Positions 8,659 through 18,360 of a DNA stretch of 64,000 nucleotides are shown here, piece after piece. The notes under the pieces were generated by a model. That model saw only the letters and a list, made by a program, of their open reading frames with translations. It searched no databases and was not told the origin of the DNA. Every line of letters begins with the position of its first letter. Position 1 is the stretch's first letter. This DNA is from Paenibacillus sp. yr247 (lineage in GTDB: Bacteria; Bacillota; Bacilli; Paenibacillales; NBRC-103111): assembly GCF_900103825.1 (NCBI RefSeq), contig NZ_FNIF01000022.1, positions 1 to 64,000 of the forward strand, written 5' to 3'. Position numbers and translations under genes: made by a program.

Positions 8659-9556
8659 CACGTCTCGGAAAAATTATTCAAGCAGTTCATACGATTTCCC
8701 CCCGCTGAGCGAAGCTCCGACAAGCAAATACCCGCCGTCTACAAACGGACGCGTTTCCAACATCGGACATTCGATATATTCTGGAGAATACACAGATATC
8801 TGTGAGCCGGTTCCGATATTTACAAGCAAAGTACCAGTGAAAGAGGGAACGGCACCCAGGAAGCTTGCTTGGTTATCGCCAATCGCACAGATTACGGTTT
8901 TCCCGTCAGCCGTTTGTCCCGTCGACTTTCTTTCGATCGCAAGTTCCGGTAGAATGCTGGCATCCATCCCCGCCTCGCTCAGTTTTTGCTTGTCAAATTG
9001 CCCCTTCTCCAGTGAATATAGGCCTATGCTTGCCGCATTCGAGCTATCCATCAAAGGTGCAGTTTTCCCGCACAGCTTCATGGCTAAGTAATCACCAATC
9101 GTGCACAGCTTCATCGCACCTTTTGGAATTTCGCCTTGCTTCGTCATATAGAAGTGCGTAACCAATCCAAATCCGGTATTAAGCGGATAGCCTGTTATTT
9201 CACTCAGTGTTGATGCGTAAGTTTTACCGGATGCCGTGAGCAAATCTCCGCGGCCGTCCTGCCAAGTCAAGAGCGGGCTGACCGCATGACCCTCTCCGTT
9301 TACATATAATACGCCGTGCATTTGACAGGAAATACCAATTGAACAAACGTTTGTCCAGTCATCCTGACATTCTTCGATTTAATGATATGACCAACTCTAC
9401 GATTCTATCTGCATTCTGCGTACGTTCCCAAAGTTTCATAGATTGCAACGCTGCATCATTTGCTTTGGATACGAGTCGAACTACGTGTCCATCTTCTGCA
9501 TTCGTCACAATGATACAAATCGATGTCGTGCCAATATCAATTCCCGCCAAATACAT
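8659..9556 (-). pseudogene. FGGY-family carbohydrate kinase, truncated and frameshifted
   Basis: Start ATG 9556 (AAGGGAG upstream) gives MYLAGIDIGTTSICIIV, the FGGY phosphate-1 motif. The frame then shifts near 9375-9385 into SIGISCQMHGVLYV and LLTWQDGRG, and continues through IGDNQASFLGAV and NIGTGSQISVYS to GASLSGGKSYELLE, a TAA at 8676-8674 and FFRDV. Homologues read on through this point (GGRAYxLLExFFR), so the TAA is a nonsense mutation. After FFRDV the sequence switches to the end of an SIS isomerase. Roughly the last third of the kinase is deleted. Resembles sedoheptulokinase-type members. Confidence 0.85.
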
Positions 9557-9717
9557 AAGGCACACTCCCTTCATCGTACGTATAGATCTAAATGATTTTC
9601 ATAGGGTAAGGATGCTTGTGAAGCATATAGGATTAATCCAATGCACAGTTTGCCAACTACAACAATATAAGGCTTTATCAGGAAATTATTCGCCTTTCAA
9701 GCTTTTGAATTGATAAT

Positions 9718-10812
9718 CTAACGGGTTGCCAATCTAGCATAAACAATAAAAAACACCATCATTTCTCCAATAATCACGTAATTAGGTACAACGACACACA
9801 TATCTATTAAAAAGAAACTTCCGAGCAATCCTAAAAAAATAACTAAGTGAAAAGGTCTCAGCTGACGATGTTTATGCCTATATCGATGAAATACGATGGA
9901 TGTTGATAGGAAATAAAGCAGCACGGATAGGAAGACAAATCCTAACATAAACCGATAGGCTAGTTGATCCATGAATAATAGTTGAATCGATGCCGCTATT
10001 GTACTCATGGACAAATAAATAAGTAAATGAACATAAATAATCGTTTGGCCGGCCGTTTGCATTGCCTTATCTACTTTCTTCTCTATATTCTCGAAATACT
10101 GCCACCACATCGCAATAACCAAAATAAAGGCTTGAAAAGCAAATAATATAGATTGCCAAGTTCCATCACTAGACTGTAAAACAGCTAGCGTACTAACAAC
10201 TAGTTCGCCAAGCAAAATAAGTGTAAACAAGGCGAAGCGTTCCAGCAAGTGATGAGTATGGATAGGTGTTTTAACCATGAACCGTCTACCGATTAACGGC
10301 AGGATAATATCTACGGCTATTCCTGCGTAAAGAATCGAATAACGAAACCAAGAGTCAAAAAAAAGTGATGCGGTGGATATCACGATACCTATCCAAAACC
10401 GTGTACCCAAATACCGCGCTGTCGCTGCCCGGTGTGAGATTTCACTTTTTTGTACGACTACATATTGAATGGCTGTCAATACTCTGGAACCAATGTATCC
10501 TATGAAAAAAGGGACGTAGTAGCGATCGAAATCGGTAGATAGACTAAACGTCATGGTGAGCACAAAAAACAATTGAAGGATCATAAATATCCGATGAAGG
10601 AAGACGTCCTGACCATATCGATTATTAAATAGCGTTTGACCCACCCACGCCCACCAGATTGGAATGAAAATCAAAACAAATTTTGCTATGTACTCGATAG
10701 AAATATATCCGTTGTCAGCATGTAACAAAACATGGGTTGCCTTCGACACCGCCGCGACAAATAGCAGATCATAAAAAAGCTCCAGCCAGGTTACTTTCTT
10801 CTCAATGTTCAA
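9718..10812 (-). CDS. low temperature requirement protein A (LtrA) family membrane protein
   Basis: A polytopic membrane protein of about ten helices. The N-terminal signature WLELFYDLLFVAAV and the WWAWVGQTLFNNRYG region are typical of LtrA (364 residues; family about 360-400). LtrA was linked to growth at low temperature in Listeria, but its biochemical role is unknown. The start is TTG 10812 with GGAGGG five bases upstream. A TATAAT at 10865-10860 could be the -10 of its promoter. It is monocistronic, with unrelated neighbours. Confidence 0.92.
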   Translation of the reverse strand: MNIEKKVTWLELFYDLLFVAAVSKATHVLLHADNGYISIEYIAKFVLIFIPIWWAWVGQTLFNNRYGQDVFLHRIFMILQLFFVLTMTFSLSTDFDRYYVPFFIGYIGSRVLTAIQYVVVQKSEISHRAATARYLGTRFWIGIVISTASLFFDSWFRYSILYAGIAVDIILPLIGRRFMVKTPIHTHHLLERFALFTLILLGELVVSTLAVLQSSDGTWQSILFAFQAFILVIAMWWQYFENIEKKVDKAMQTAGQTIIYVHLLIYLSMSTIAASIQLLFMDQLAYRFMLGFVFLSVLLYFLSTSIVFHRYRHKHRQLRPFHLVIFLGLLGSFFLIDMCVVVPNYVIIGEMMVFFIVYARLATR

Positions 10813-11089
10813 TTTGACCCTCCATTATTGGCTATTAGCGCCTTGTTCTTGCTGTACCAATTATACCGAATAAAAGCAAGTTCTTCGCTATTTTTTTCAC
10901 ACGAAATAGGTTCCAAATAAGCAGGACTAGAAGCACTTACTAGAGTACCGGCGAATCAAGTCAAGTACAATGGATGATCTTTTAATATTCGTTTCCTGTT
11001 CGCGGCTGATTAGTTGAACACCCATGTATGATGTTTTAAATCAATAAGCATACTAGATATCAGATCAATTAATCAAGGAGGTGCTTTCA

Positions 11090-11587
11090 TTGAGTAAACC
11101 ATGGAAATTGCCAATTAAGATACTGTTAGTCGGATCTTGCCTGTTACTTCCAGTTACTGCATGCAGCAGTCCCCGGAACAAAAATTTACAGCAGCAAAGC
11201 ATTACTAATCAGCCCCTTTCAACGATTTCTCCGAATGTAACGACAAAGAATGCTAACCAGAAATTTGTAGTAGCTGAACAGAGCGCAAGTCAGCTCACTA
11301 AGGTGCCTGGAGTTCGTCAAGCGAATGTACTTGTTACGGATAGAACCGCTTATGTTGCTGTTGTTCTTGATAAGAACCTATCTTTAACAGCTGATTTAGA
11401 AAATCAGATTTCTACTCAAGTAAAATCCGTAGATCCGGCAATTGATAAGGTATATGTTTCTGTAAATCCTGATTTCGTTGGCAGGGTTAATACCTATGTT
11501 AGTGAAGTAAGAAGTGGAAGACCCATATCTGGATTAGTAAATGAATTAAGTGATGTGGTTTATAGATTGTTCCCAAAAGCTCGTTAG
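11090..11587 (+). CDS. YhcN/YlaJ family sporulation lipoprotein
   Basis: A 165-residue lipoprotein with a basic N-terminus, a hydrophobic stretch and lipobox VTAC (Cys25). The mature part has the YhcN/YlaJ core: a VRQANVLVTDRTAYVAV strand and a C-terminal NTYVSEVRSGRP segment. B. subtilis YhcN is a forespore-made coat/membrane lipoprotein; the same site of action is inferred. AAGGAGG is nine bases before TTG 11090, which makes TTG the start; the in-frame GTG at 11081 overlaps the ribosome binding site and is unlikely. A strong hairpin follows. Confidence 0.9.
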   Translation: MSKPWKLPIKILLVGSCLLLPVTACSSPRNKNLQQQSITNQPLSTISPNVTTKNANQKFVVAEQSASQLTKVPGVRQANVLVTDRTAYVAVVLDKNLSLTADLENQISTQVKSVDPAIDKVYVSVNPDFVGRVNTYVSEVRSGRPISGLVNELSDVVYRLFPKAR

Positions 11588-11619
11588 AATCAAGCTGAGC
11601 TCATGAATGGCTAAGCTTT

Positions 11620-11653
11620 AAAACCCCCCTTGACTAATGTCAAGGAGGGTTTC
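11620..11653. terminator. bidirectional terminator
   Basis: A 14-bp stem, AAACCCCCCTTGAC with GTCAAGGAGGGTTT (one wobble or mismatch), around TAAT. The A-rich and T-rich flanks make it usable from both sides, between the YhcN lipoprotein and the convergent DUF421 gene. Confidence 0.8.
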
Positions 11654-11689
11654 GTCATATTTATTGATGTTCAGCCCCTACCTATTTCT

Positions 11690-12319
11690 TTATTTTAGAA
11701 AAAGATGAACATGCTCCTCACGATCTATCTGAGCCAACAGCACCTGCTTTAGCTCGACGTTCCTCGCTTTCAACTGCCGCTGCACCCATGCGCCTTCTTT
11801 GCCGATCAGCTTCAGGTTATCGTCCATGATATGGCCATCTATGATCCCCGCCACCGGAAAACTGGAATTGGCAGACTTTTTCAAAACGGAGATACTTCCA
11901 TCTGTCTCGAATATCGCCGTCTCGATTTCATTTAGATGGAAGCAGCTATTTTTCCGCAGCAGCATCAGCAGATCATCCACAGTCAGCCGAGTTTGTTTCA
12001 TTGTCTGAAGATGAATTTTTCCGTTTTCTACGATTACTTGCGGCTTGCTTTCCATGATTTTCCTTCCGATCTTGCTCTTGAGGGAGATGTAGTCCGAACA
12101 CAATGTAAGCAAGGAGAAAAGTGATAGTCCGATCACTCCTATCCACAGCGGCAATGTATGATTAAAAATCATATTGCCGCCGATCGCGCCGAACGCAACC
12201 CCACATACAAAATCAAAGATAGTCATGTGCGAGATTAGCTTCTTTCCGAGCACCTTCGACCATCCCAGCATAGCGATGTAGGTGATAATAACTCTACATA
12301 TTAGTTCGAAATATCCCAT
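11690..12319 (-). CDS. DUF421 (YetF/YcaP-type) membrane protein
   Basis: 209 residues with three hydrophobic helices in the first 80 residues, followed by a cytoplasmic DUF421 domain (KPQVIVENGKI, then LTVDDLLMLLRKNS and IETAIFETDGSISVLKK). Spore formers have many paralogues; some are forespore-expressed and affect germination or membrane properties, but no exact reaction is known. ATG 12319 follows TAGGTGG. Monocistronic and ends at the bidirectional terminator. Confidence 0.9.
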   Translation of the reverse strand: MGYFELICRVIITYIAMLGWSKVLGKKLISHMTIFDFVCGVAFGAIGGNMIFNHTLPLWIGVIGLSLFSLLTLCSDYISLKSKIGRKIMESKPQVIVENGKIHLQTMKQTRLTVDDLLMLLRKNSCFHLNEIETAIFETDGSISVLKKSANSSFPVAGIIDGHIMDDNLKLIGKEGAWVQRQLKARNVELKQVLLAQIDREEHVHLFLK

Positions 12320-12519
12320 ACTGCCACCTACTTAGTTCGTTTTATCACTCAATCTAAACATAAACATCTTATATGATGCCCAAATTTTAGCAATTGATGC
12401 TGTGCTTAAGTTATTAGGTTTACGTTTTCGGGCTTATTTGTGAAGATAATTGCCTAACACATACTGCTCCAAGCTCCAATAATATACCTTGAGTACTAAA
12501 CTTAAGGGAGTGATTTTCA

Positions 12520-12870
12520 GTGAAGAGACAAATATCCAGAAAAAGAAATCTAGTTAGAATGCAGACGCACGTTCATGAATTTGAGGGCAGTACGAAATTA
12601 GCAGAACAAGGTGCGGATAGACATAATCATCGTTTTGCTGGTGTTACAGGTCAAGTGATCCGTGTAGGAAACAGTCATGTTCATGAAATAGATCTTACAC
12701 ATACAGATTTCTTGAATCATTTTCATAATCTCAGAAGGATAAGAACTGGCCCAGCAATTTCAGTTGGCAACGGTAAACATGTGCATTTCGTATCAGGATC
12801 TACTACACTAAATGATGGTCATGTGCATCAATTTAATTTTGCTACTTTAATTCAACAACCTCTTGTTTAA
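12520..12870 (+). CDS. YmaF family histidine-rich protein
   Basis: A 116-residue soluble protein of the YmaF family. It carries six His-x-His elements spaced about 17-24 residues apart: THVHEF, RHNHRF, SHVHEI, NHFHNL, KHVHFV and GHVHQF, in a repeating beta-strand-like context with small-residue turns (GVTG, GSTT). Such a pattern suggests metal binding, probably zinc or copper, but this is inference. Function of YmaF is unknown. The start is GTG 12520 after AAGGGAG. No signal peptide is visible. A hairpin terminator follows directly. Confidence 0.88.
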   Translation: MKRQISRKRNLVRMQTHVHEFEGSTKLAEQGADRHNHRFAGVTGQVIRVGNSHVHEIDLTHTDFLNHFHNLRRIRTGPAISVGNGKHVHFVSGSTTLNDGHVHQFNFATLIQQPLV

Positions 12871-12880
12871 ATAAAAAAAC

Positions 12881-12912
12881 AAAGCTGCTCCAAACGGAGC
12901 AGCTTTTGTTGT
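12881..12912 (+). terminator. rho-independent terminator after ymaF-like gene
   Basis: A perfect 11-bp stem, AAAGCTGCTCC with GGAGCAGCTTT, around an AAAC loop, followed by TGTTGT. It starts 10 bases after the stop. Confidence 0.9.
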
Positions 12913-13032
12913 GTTATTTATGAGGAGACACTATCCTATTCACTATACTCCGATCCAGTTGCGCCCGTTTTCAAAGTAGATAAAGAGAGTATCGCGGAAA
13001 GGGAAATATAGACAACCTTGATGAACTAGCAG

Positions 13033-13290
13033 CTTGCTTGGATTCGCACCTATCCGAAACGGATACATTACTTTCACTTACGTAATCAAAATGGCCGCTG
13101 ACCGACTGAAGAACTACTTGATGGCGGCATCAACTTCCATGAAATAATCGCCGCCACTAAGGAAATCGGCTACGAAGGCTGGCTCTCTCTCGAGCTATGG
13201 CATCCTCAAGAAATCGAGCCGGTTCGCACCATGATCGAGGGTGTAAGCCGCTCGATGATGTATTTACAACAGCTGCTCGAAAAAGCATGA
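13033..13290 (+). pseudogene. C-terminal relic of a sugar phosphate isomerase/epimerase
   Basis: One frame reads LAWIRTYPKRIHYFHLRNQN, then GR, a TGA, and PTEELLDGGINF, EIGYEGWLSLELWHP and a final LLEKA before TGA 13288-13290. This is the C-terminal third of a xylose-isomerase-like TIM barrel (AP-endonuclease family 2); the IHYFHLRNQ and GWLSLELWHP elements contain metal/substrate residues. The internal TGA replaces a Trp codon and an upstream TAG closes the frame at 13027-13029. The N-terminal part is absent. Related in fold, but not adjacent, to the intact epimerase at 17364-18335. Confidence 0.75.
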
Positions 13291-13315
13291 AATTCCATTT
13301 CGAGGCTTATTTAAG

Positions 13316-13356
13316 AAAACGGGAGCTCCTTCGGTTCGAAGGTTCCCGTTTTTTCT
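13316..13356 (+). terminator. terminator after the epimerase relic
   Basis: CGGGA and CCTTCG arms pair with CGAAGG and TCCCG around a small loop; the hairpin is followed by TTTTTTCTG. Probably the original terminator of the relic gene; the reverse strand could also end the hydrolase gene that stops at 13379. Confidence 0.75.
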
Positions 13357-13378
13357 GATATCGTGTTCGCTATTGGTA

Positions 13379-14317
13379 TCAGTCTGCTTTGCTCAAAAAA
13401 CCCCGAATTATCTTTACAAATTCATCCGTTTCTTCTAAGTAGCTTACATGAGAACTATTTTCAAAAATATGCAGCTCTGAACCCGGCACGATAGATTGGT
13501 AATATTGCGTCGACTCTGGAGCCGCTTCGTCATATCGGCCACATACGAAGAGCGAGGGCATATCGATTTTATGAAGTTGTGGCGTGCAATCGTAAGTTTT
13601 TAGATTACCTGTCGGACAGAATTCGGAAGGTCCCCACATCGTCATATAAACTTGCTTATTTGCTTTTGGACGGCTCTGAACGATGACGGAAGGCCATGGA
13701 TCAAGTCTGCACACATGTCTATTATAGTAAGCTTTCACGGCTTCTTGATACTCTTCCGAATCCGTTGTGCCTTGTTCCTCGTTACGCGCAATGATTCGTT
13801 GAACATCTTCCGGTAAATTTGCCAAGAGGTAATCCGCGTCTTTTTTCCAGCGTTCAGCGCTGAGACATGGACTTGAAAAAATGACGCTGCGAACGCCCGA
13901 AGGCTCGCGCTCTATTAAATACGATGCTGCAAGCATGGTCCCCCACGAATGTCCTAAAAGATGAACCTCTTTCAAATCAAGCGCTCGCCTTACGCAAGCC
14001 AACTCTTCCACAAACCGTTCCGTTCTCCACAATGAAGGATCCGTTGGTCTATCCGAATTTCCCGATCCAAGCTGATCGTAGAAAATGACAGACCTTTCGT
14101 CGGCTAAGGCTTGAAGAACCGCCTTCAATGGATCGTGTGTATTGCCTGGCCCGCCGTGAAGCACAACAAGAGGCGTTTTATTGCCACTCCCTACGCGAAT
14201 ATACCAAACCCTGCCTCCAGGGACATCAATAAAACCTTCACTCCGTAACAACTTGTCTGCCTGCACTACTATTCCCCCAGTTGCGATGTTTTCTTTGTTG
14301 TCTTCGATATCATACAT
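13379..14317 (-). CDS. proline iminopeptidase-family alpha/beta hydrolase
   Basis: An S33-family serine peptidase-like hydrolase. It has the oxyanion motif HGGPG, the nucleophile elbow GHSWGTM, and a late Asp (CGRYDEAAP) and His (NSSHVSY) that complete the triad. Family members remove N-terminal proline from short peptides or cleave similar amides. The frame is open to ATG 14383, but residues before MYDIEDNK are not family-like and GAGAGG lies five bases before ATG 14317, so I prefer the inner start (312 residues). Monocistronic; cytoplasmic, since no signal peptide is seen. Confidence 0.88.
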   Translation of the reverse strand: MYDIEDNKENIATGGIVVQADKLLRSEGFIDVPGGRVWYIRVGSGNKTPLVVLHGGPGNTHDPLKAVLQALADERSVIFYDQLGSGNSDRPTDPSLWRTERFVEELACVRRALDLKEVHLLGHSWGTMLAASYLIEREPSGVRSVIFSSPCLSAERWKKDADYLLANLPEDVQRIIARNEEQGTTDSEEYQEAVKAYYNRHVCRLDPWPSVIVQSRPKANKQVYMTMWGPSEFCPTGNLKTYDCTPQLHKIDMPSLFVCGRYDEAAPESTQYYQSIVPGSELHIFENSSHVSYLEETDEFVKIIRGFLSKAD

Positions 14318-14464
14318 ATTTCCCTCTCTGATCACTGAAGTCCTTCCATTATCTCTCCTTGCTGCTACTTTTTTTGACTGCATAAAAACGGAATTGTTGC
14401 CTTTTAGTCACTAGCCCACCTTGCGCGTGATACTCAAATCAAACCGAGGTTTGAGCAACGTAAA

Positions 14465-14512
14465 TAACCTTAATTCATCCAGCCGCTGATGGATGAATTA
14501 GGGTTAACTTTT
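14465..14512. terminator. bidirectional terminator after the dehydratase operon
   Basis: A stem of about 16 bp, TAACCTTAATTCATCC with GGATGAATTAGGGTTA, followed by ACTTTTTT on the plus strand and TTATTT on the minus strand. It lies 12 bases past the stop of the YjhG-type dehydratase gene, the last gene of the operon. Confidence 0.8.
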
Positions 14513-14523
14513 TTAAGTCAAAG

Positions 14524-16518
14524 TTAATCTGAAGGAAGTTTCTCGAGTTTCTTCAAATACGTATGCCCGGCGTTCAGCACCTCAATAATTCGATCCACAT
14601 CATAGACGCTGCCACGCCACGTCCCCCCGCTGGCTGCCTGAAGTGCCGCCCAGAGTCTGGTATCGTCCGGCAGCTTTGGATCAGGCATAAGTTCTGGATG
14701 CGAGGTGCGCGCAGCAAGGATTGCAGCTCCTTCTTCCGGACTGAACCGTTCCTCCTCTTGTCCTATGAAATTCACGCTCCCTTCAAGCCGGAATAAATCG
14801 ATCGTCACCTCGAGCAAATCCCCGTTGCGAAGCTTGCCGATTGGGCCGCCGGCGAGCGCTTCCGGACCTACGTGCCCAATGCACGCCCCCGTTGATACAC
14901 CTGAAAATCGTGCATCTGTTAGCAGGGTGACATATTTGCCGAACGGCAGATGCTTTAACGCTGAAGTAAGCTGGTAGGTTTCCTCCATTCCCGTACCGGA
15001 AGGTCCTCTGCCAATCAATACCATGATGTCTCCTTCGACGATTTGTCCATTCTTAATCGCGTTTACCGCCAATTTCTCCGATGTGAATACCTTGGTACGA
15101 CCGGTATGGCGATAAATGCCATCTTCCCCAACCACTTCAGTATCGATGGCCGTGGATTTAATGACGGAGCCCTCTGGCGCGATGTTACCTGTCGGGAATG
15201 TCACTGTCGAAGTAATCCCCATGCTCTTCGCTTTGGCAGGACTCATAATGACGTCATCCGCATCGACGCCGTCCTTTTCCTTCAAATGCTGCCGAATCTG
15301 ATGTCTGCGTTCCGACGACTCCCACCAATCAAGCAGGACGCCCAGGCTTTCGCCAGCAACGGTTTTCACCGATTCGTCGAGCAGCCCCAGCTTCCGCAAA
15401 TGGAGCATGACTTCTGGTACGCCGCCGGCCATGAAGACGCGTACCGTGGGATGATATTCTGGACCGTTGGGCAGCACACTGACCAGGCGCGGTACGCTTT
15501 TGTTGATTCGATTCCAGTCCGACACATCGGGAATGCGGCATTTCGCCGCATGCGCAACGGCCGGAATATGAAGCAGCAAATTTGTCGAGCCCCCGAATGC
15601 CGCATGCACGACCATCGCATTTTGAATTGCGGCGTCGGTTAGAATATCTCCCATCCGGATGCCGTTCGACTGCATCCAATAGATGGCTCTGGCGGATTGC
15701 CTAGCGATATTTTTCCACAGCGCTTGTCCCGAAGGAGCGAGCGCGGAGTGCGGCAAAGACATGCCTAGCGCCTCGGCAACGACCTGCGCGGTCGCCGCCG
15801 TGCCAAGAAACTGGCAGCCTCCGCCAGGCGTCGCACAAGTGCGGCAGCCCATATCTGAGGCTTCTTGTAAAGATATCTGGCCTTGCGCATAACGCGCGCC
15901 GATCGTTTGTATTTTAGCCGCATCCTCCCCGTTCGTAGGCGGCAGCGTCACACCGCCGGGAACGATGATACCCGGCAAATCATGGATGCCAGCCAGCGCA
16001 ATCATCGTCGCTGGGAGTCCCTTGTCGCAGGTCGCGATGCCGATCACACCGCTGCGCGTCGGCAACGAACGAATGAGCCGCCGGTATACGATAGCAGCGT
16101 CGTTGCGATACGGCAAAGAATCGAACATGCCGGTCGTTCCTTGCGAACGACCATCGCAAGGATCGCTGATGTAGCCTGCGAACGGAACTCCGCCCAGCTC
16201 GCTAATCTCAAGCGCCGCCTCTTTCGTGAGAATACCGACCTCCCAGTGGCCGGTATGATACCCCAGAGCAATCGGCGTTCCGTCATCGGCCCGTAATCCC
16301 CCTTGGGTGCTGAGAATGAGCACTTGTTTCCCGTTCAATCGCTCTGGCTTCCACCCCATCCCTACATTCTGACTCAAGCCGAACAGATCTCCGCTAGGCC
16401 AATTCAGAAGCATGTCGCTTGTCAAAGGCAGCGAGCCCTCAGGCCCTGCCGCATGGGTTTGCAAATTATAGCTTGCGGGATCTTCCTGACCCATGATATA
16501 TGTCAATGCTTTACTCAT
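14524..16518 (-). CDS. YjhG/YagF-type sugar-acid dehydratase (IlvD/Edd family)
   Basis: A 664-residue Fe-S dehydratase that turns an aldonic acid into its 2-keto-3-deoxy acid. It matches the YjhG/YagF (D-xylonate dehydratase) branch over its whole length: [79 protein letters not shown] and [20 protein letters not shown]. The cluster cysteines fall in the first three motifs. ATG 16518 follows GAGGTGGAGG. Last gene of an operon with two SDR dehydrogenases and a TIM-barrel epimerase, which together form an oxidation-dehydration route for a sugar or sugar acid; the exact sugar is not known. Confidence 0.93.
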   Translation of the reverse strand: MSKALTYIMGQEDPASYNLQTHAAGPEGSLPLTSDMLLNWPSGDLFGLSQNVGMGWKPERLNGKQVLILSTQGGLRADDGTPIALGYHTGHWEVGILTKEAALEISELGGVPFAGYISDPCDGRSQGTTGMFDSLPYRNDAAIVYRRLIRSLPTRSGVIGIATCDKGLPATMIALAGIHDLPGIIVPGGVTLPPTNGEDAAKIQTIGARYAQGQISLQEASDMGCRTCATPGGGCQFLGTAATAQVVAEALGMSLPHSALAPSGQALWKNIARQSARAIYWMQSNGIRMGDILTDAAIQNAMVVHAAFGGSTNLLLHIPAVAHAAKCRIPDVSDWNRINKSVPRLVSVLPNGPEYHPTVRVFMAGGVPEVMLHLRKLGLLDESVKTVAGESLGVLLDWWESSERRHQIRQHLKEKDGVDADDVIMSPAKAKSMGITSTVTFPTGNIAPEGSVIKSTAIDTEVVGEDGIYRHTGRTKVFTSEKLAVNAIKNGQIVEGDIMVLIGRGPSGTGMEETYQLTSALKHLPFGKYVTLLTDARFSGVSTGACIGHVGPEALAGGPIGKLRNGDLLEVTIDLFRLEGSVNFIGQEEERFSPEEGAAILAARTSHPELMPDPKLPDDTRLWAALQAASGGTWRGSVYDVDRIIEVLNAGHTYLKKLEKLPSD

Positions 16519-16541
16519 TGCGCAGCCTCCACCTCATTGGG

Positions 16542-17327
16542 TTATTTCCAACAGACAATAGTCTCTCCGGATAACGCATCGGATTGCGGTCCGCAGAGGA
16601 ACATGACGATGTTGGACATATCCTCCGGTTGTGCGACCTTCTGCAAGCGCGAACGGTCATCTTCATCCGATACAGTGCGTGTCGCCAGAAAACGAGCCGT
16701 GTAGGTCGGCGCCGGGGAAATACAGTTGACGTTGACGTCGAATGGCCGAAGCTCTTCGGCTAAGCTTCGCGTATAATGGGAAATACCCATTTTGGCCGCA
16801 GCGTAAATAATGCCCTCAAGAACGGGAACATGACCAGCAATGGAGCCGACATTCACTATTTTGCCGGAGCGGCGCTCGCGCATATGAAGTCCAGCAAACT
16901 TACACGCATACATCGTCGACAATAGGTTTCGCTCCACAACCGAGCGAATATCCTCCACGGAAATGTCTAGTGCGTCGTTAGGATCTGGGCGCGGTGTATG
17001 TAACCCGATGTCTCCGCCGGCATTGTTTACTAATATATCAATCGAGCCGAGCGCTTCAATAGATCGGTCGACAAGCGCTTTCACTTGTAATGGATCTGAC
17101 AAATCCGCTGCGATAAAATGAGCCGCAACGCCGTACTCGGCAGCGATTTGTTGCGCCACTGCGCTGCCTGATGCCGCCTCGTTAAAGCGGGCAGCAGCTT
17201 CTTCATTTATATCATGAATGATGATATTGGCTCCCGCACGAGCCAAATCCAATGCATACTGCTTGCCAAGACCTCTGCTGGAACCGGTTACAAGAGCATT
17301 TTTACCTCGCAAATCGATTGTCGTCAT
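16542..17327 (-). CDS. SDR family oxidoreductase (second in sugar-acid operon)
   Basis: A 261-residue short-chain dehydrogenase. It has the NAD(P) motif TGSSRGLG, NNAGG, a catalytic Ser (NVGSIAG) and YAAAK. The acidic residue in HDINEE after strand 2 favours NAD(H). The C-terminus is less typical, ending LSGETIVCWK rather than IDGG. A GTG at 17336 is in frame, but AGAGG eight bases before ATG 17327 supports the ATG. It is 23 bases upstream of the dehydratase and so probably oxidises the same substrate series, for example a sugar to a lactone or a hydroxy acid to a keto acid. Confidence 0.9.
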   Translation of the reverse strand: MTTIDLRGKNALVTGSSRGLGKQYALDLARAGANIIIHDINEEAAARFNEAASGSAVAQQIAAEYGVAAHFIAADLSDPLQVKALVDRSIEALGSIDILVNNAGGDIGLHTPRPDPNDALDISVEDIRSVVERNLLSTMYACKFAGLHMRERRSGKIVNVGSIAGHVPVLEGIIYAAAKMGISHYTRSLAEELRPFDVNVNCISPAPTYTARFLATRTVSDEDDRSRLQKVAQPEDMSNIVMFLCGPQSDALSGETIVCWK

Positions 17328-17363
17328 CCCTATCACCTCTTCAGATTATTGAACAAACAACAG

Positions 17364-18335
17364 TCAAGCGTAGCGCTTCATGAGGTTCGATAAATAGGCC
17401 ATACCCACATTCATCTCTTCCAGTTCGTAAGCAATAATTTCTTCTGGCTGCGCGCCTTTTTCGAAAGGAGTTCGCCAATCGCCCTTATTTTTGGCGTGAT
17501 CCTCGACAAATCGGAGTAAGCGAGTCAACTGAAGAGCGGTGCGTTCAGGGTATTCCGTCCAAAAATCCTCCTGCAGCACACGTACGTGTCTCGCTTCTAA
17601 GGCGCCGTGCTCCACAGACATTGTGACCTGAGGATTTACCTCGTTCAATATTCGGAGCAACTCGGGGAAATTGATCACTCCTTGTCCGAGAGGTTTTCGC
17701 ACCAGCCTGTAGCCTTCTTCTGACGAATAAATCGCGTATTCCTTGAGATGCACGTTTTTCACAAAAGGAGCAACGCGCCGGAAAAAATCGACCGGTTCTT
17801 CGGCAGTTGCCAGCGGATTCCCTGTATCGAGCGTAATACCGAACTTATCAGAGCCGATGCTCTCGCATAACCAGAGCAGTTCTTCAGATGCCAAATCCTG
17901 ATGGTTCTCGACGGCAAGATTAGCACCTGCTGGAGCAGCTGATTCCATTACCTCTTGGAACGAACGTAAGATCGTCTGCAGGAAAGGCTTCCACGAGCCA
18001 GCCATATGTCGACGATCACCGCCGAATTTAGCCCCTCCGACTAATGTTCTTACCGTTAGCGCCCCCACTCGGTTAGCCAGCTGAAGCGCCTCTTTGAGGG
18101 CTGCTACGTCAAATCCGCTTGCGGCTATATTGATGAATAGCCCTCTGTCACATGCATACTCGGCCGCTTCGTCGGGATCGCTGCCCTTTAGAATGTCCAA
18201 AGGAATTTCACTGCCTTGAAGCCCATAGGATTCAGCCATCTGGAGGAGACCTTTTGCCGTAATACGTGTTCGGTTTGCTGAAGGGTGAATACCCATGGCA
18301 TACACGGTTCCATAAGCCGTTAGTCCGAATTTCAT
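17364..18335 (-). CDS. sugar phosphate isomerase/epimerase-type TIM-barrel protein
   Basis: A 323-residue AP-endonuclease-2/xylose-isomerase-like barrel. Probable metal ligands lie in LAVENHQDL, GITLDTGNPL, KNVHLKEYA and MSVEHG. Family members isomerise or epimerise keto-sugars or inositol derivatives. The frame is open upstream, but AGGGAGG is ten bases before ATG 18335 (MKFGLTAYG), while the ATG at 18344 is too close to that site. The upstream gene stops at 18361, so spacing is short and translation is likely coupled. Confidence 0.88.
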   Translation of the reverse strand: MKFGLTAYGTVYAMGIHPSANRTRITAKGLLQMAESYGLQGSEIPLDILKGSDPDEAAEYACDRGLFINIAASGFDVAALKEALQLANRVGALTVRTLVGGAKFGGDRRHMAGSWKPFLQTILRSFQEVMESAAPAGANLAVENHQDLASEELLWLCESIGSDKFGITLDTGNPLATAEEPVDFFRRVAPFVKNVHLKEYAIYSSEEGYRLVRKPLGQGVINFPELLRILNEVNPQVTMSVEHGALEARHVRVLQEDFWTEYPERTALQLTRLLRFVEDHAKNKGDWRTPFEKGAQPEEIIAYELEEMNVGMAYLSNLMKRYA

Positions 18336-18360
18336 ATCGCTCATACCTCCCTTAAGTTCA

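Noticed and set aside
15329-15679. Long antisense frames inside the dehydratase gene
   Set aside because: They lie wholly inside a well-conserved gene, lack family-like sequence and have no ribosome binding site.
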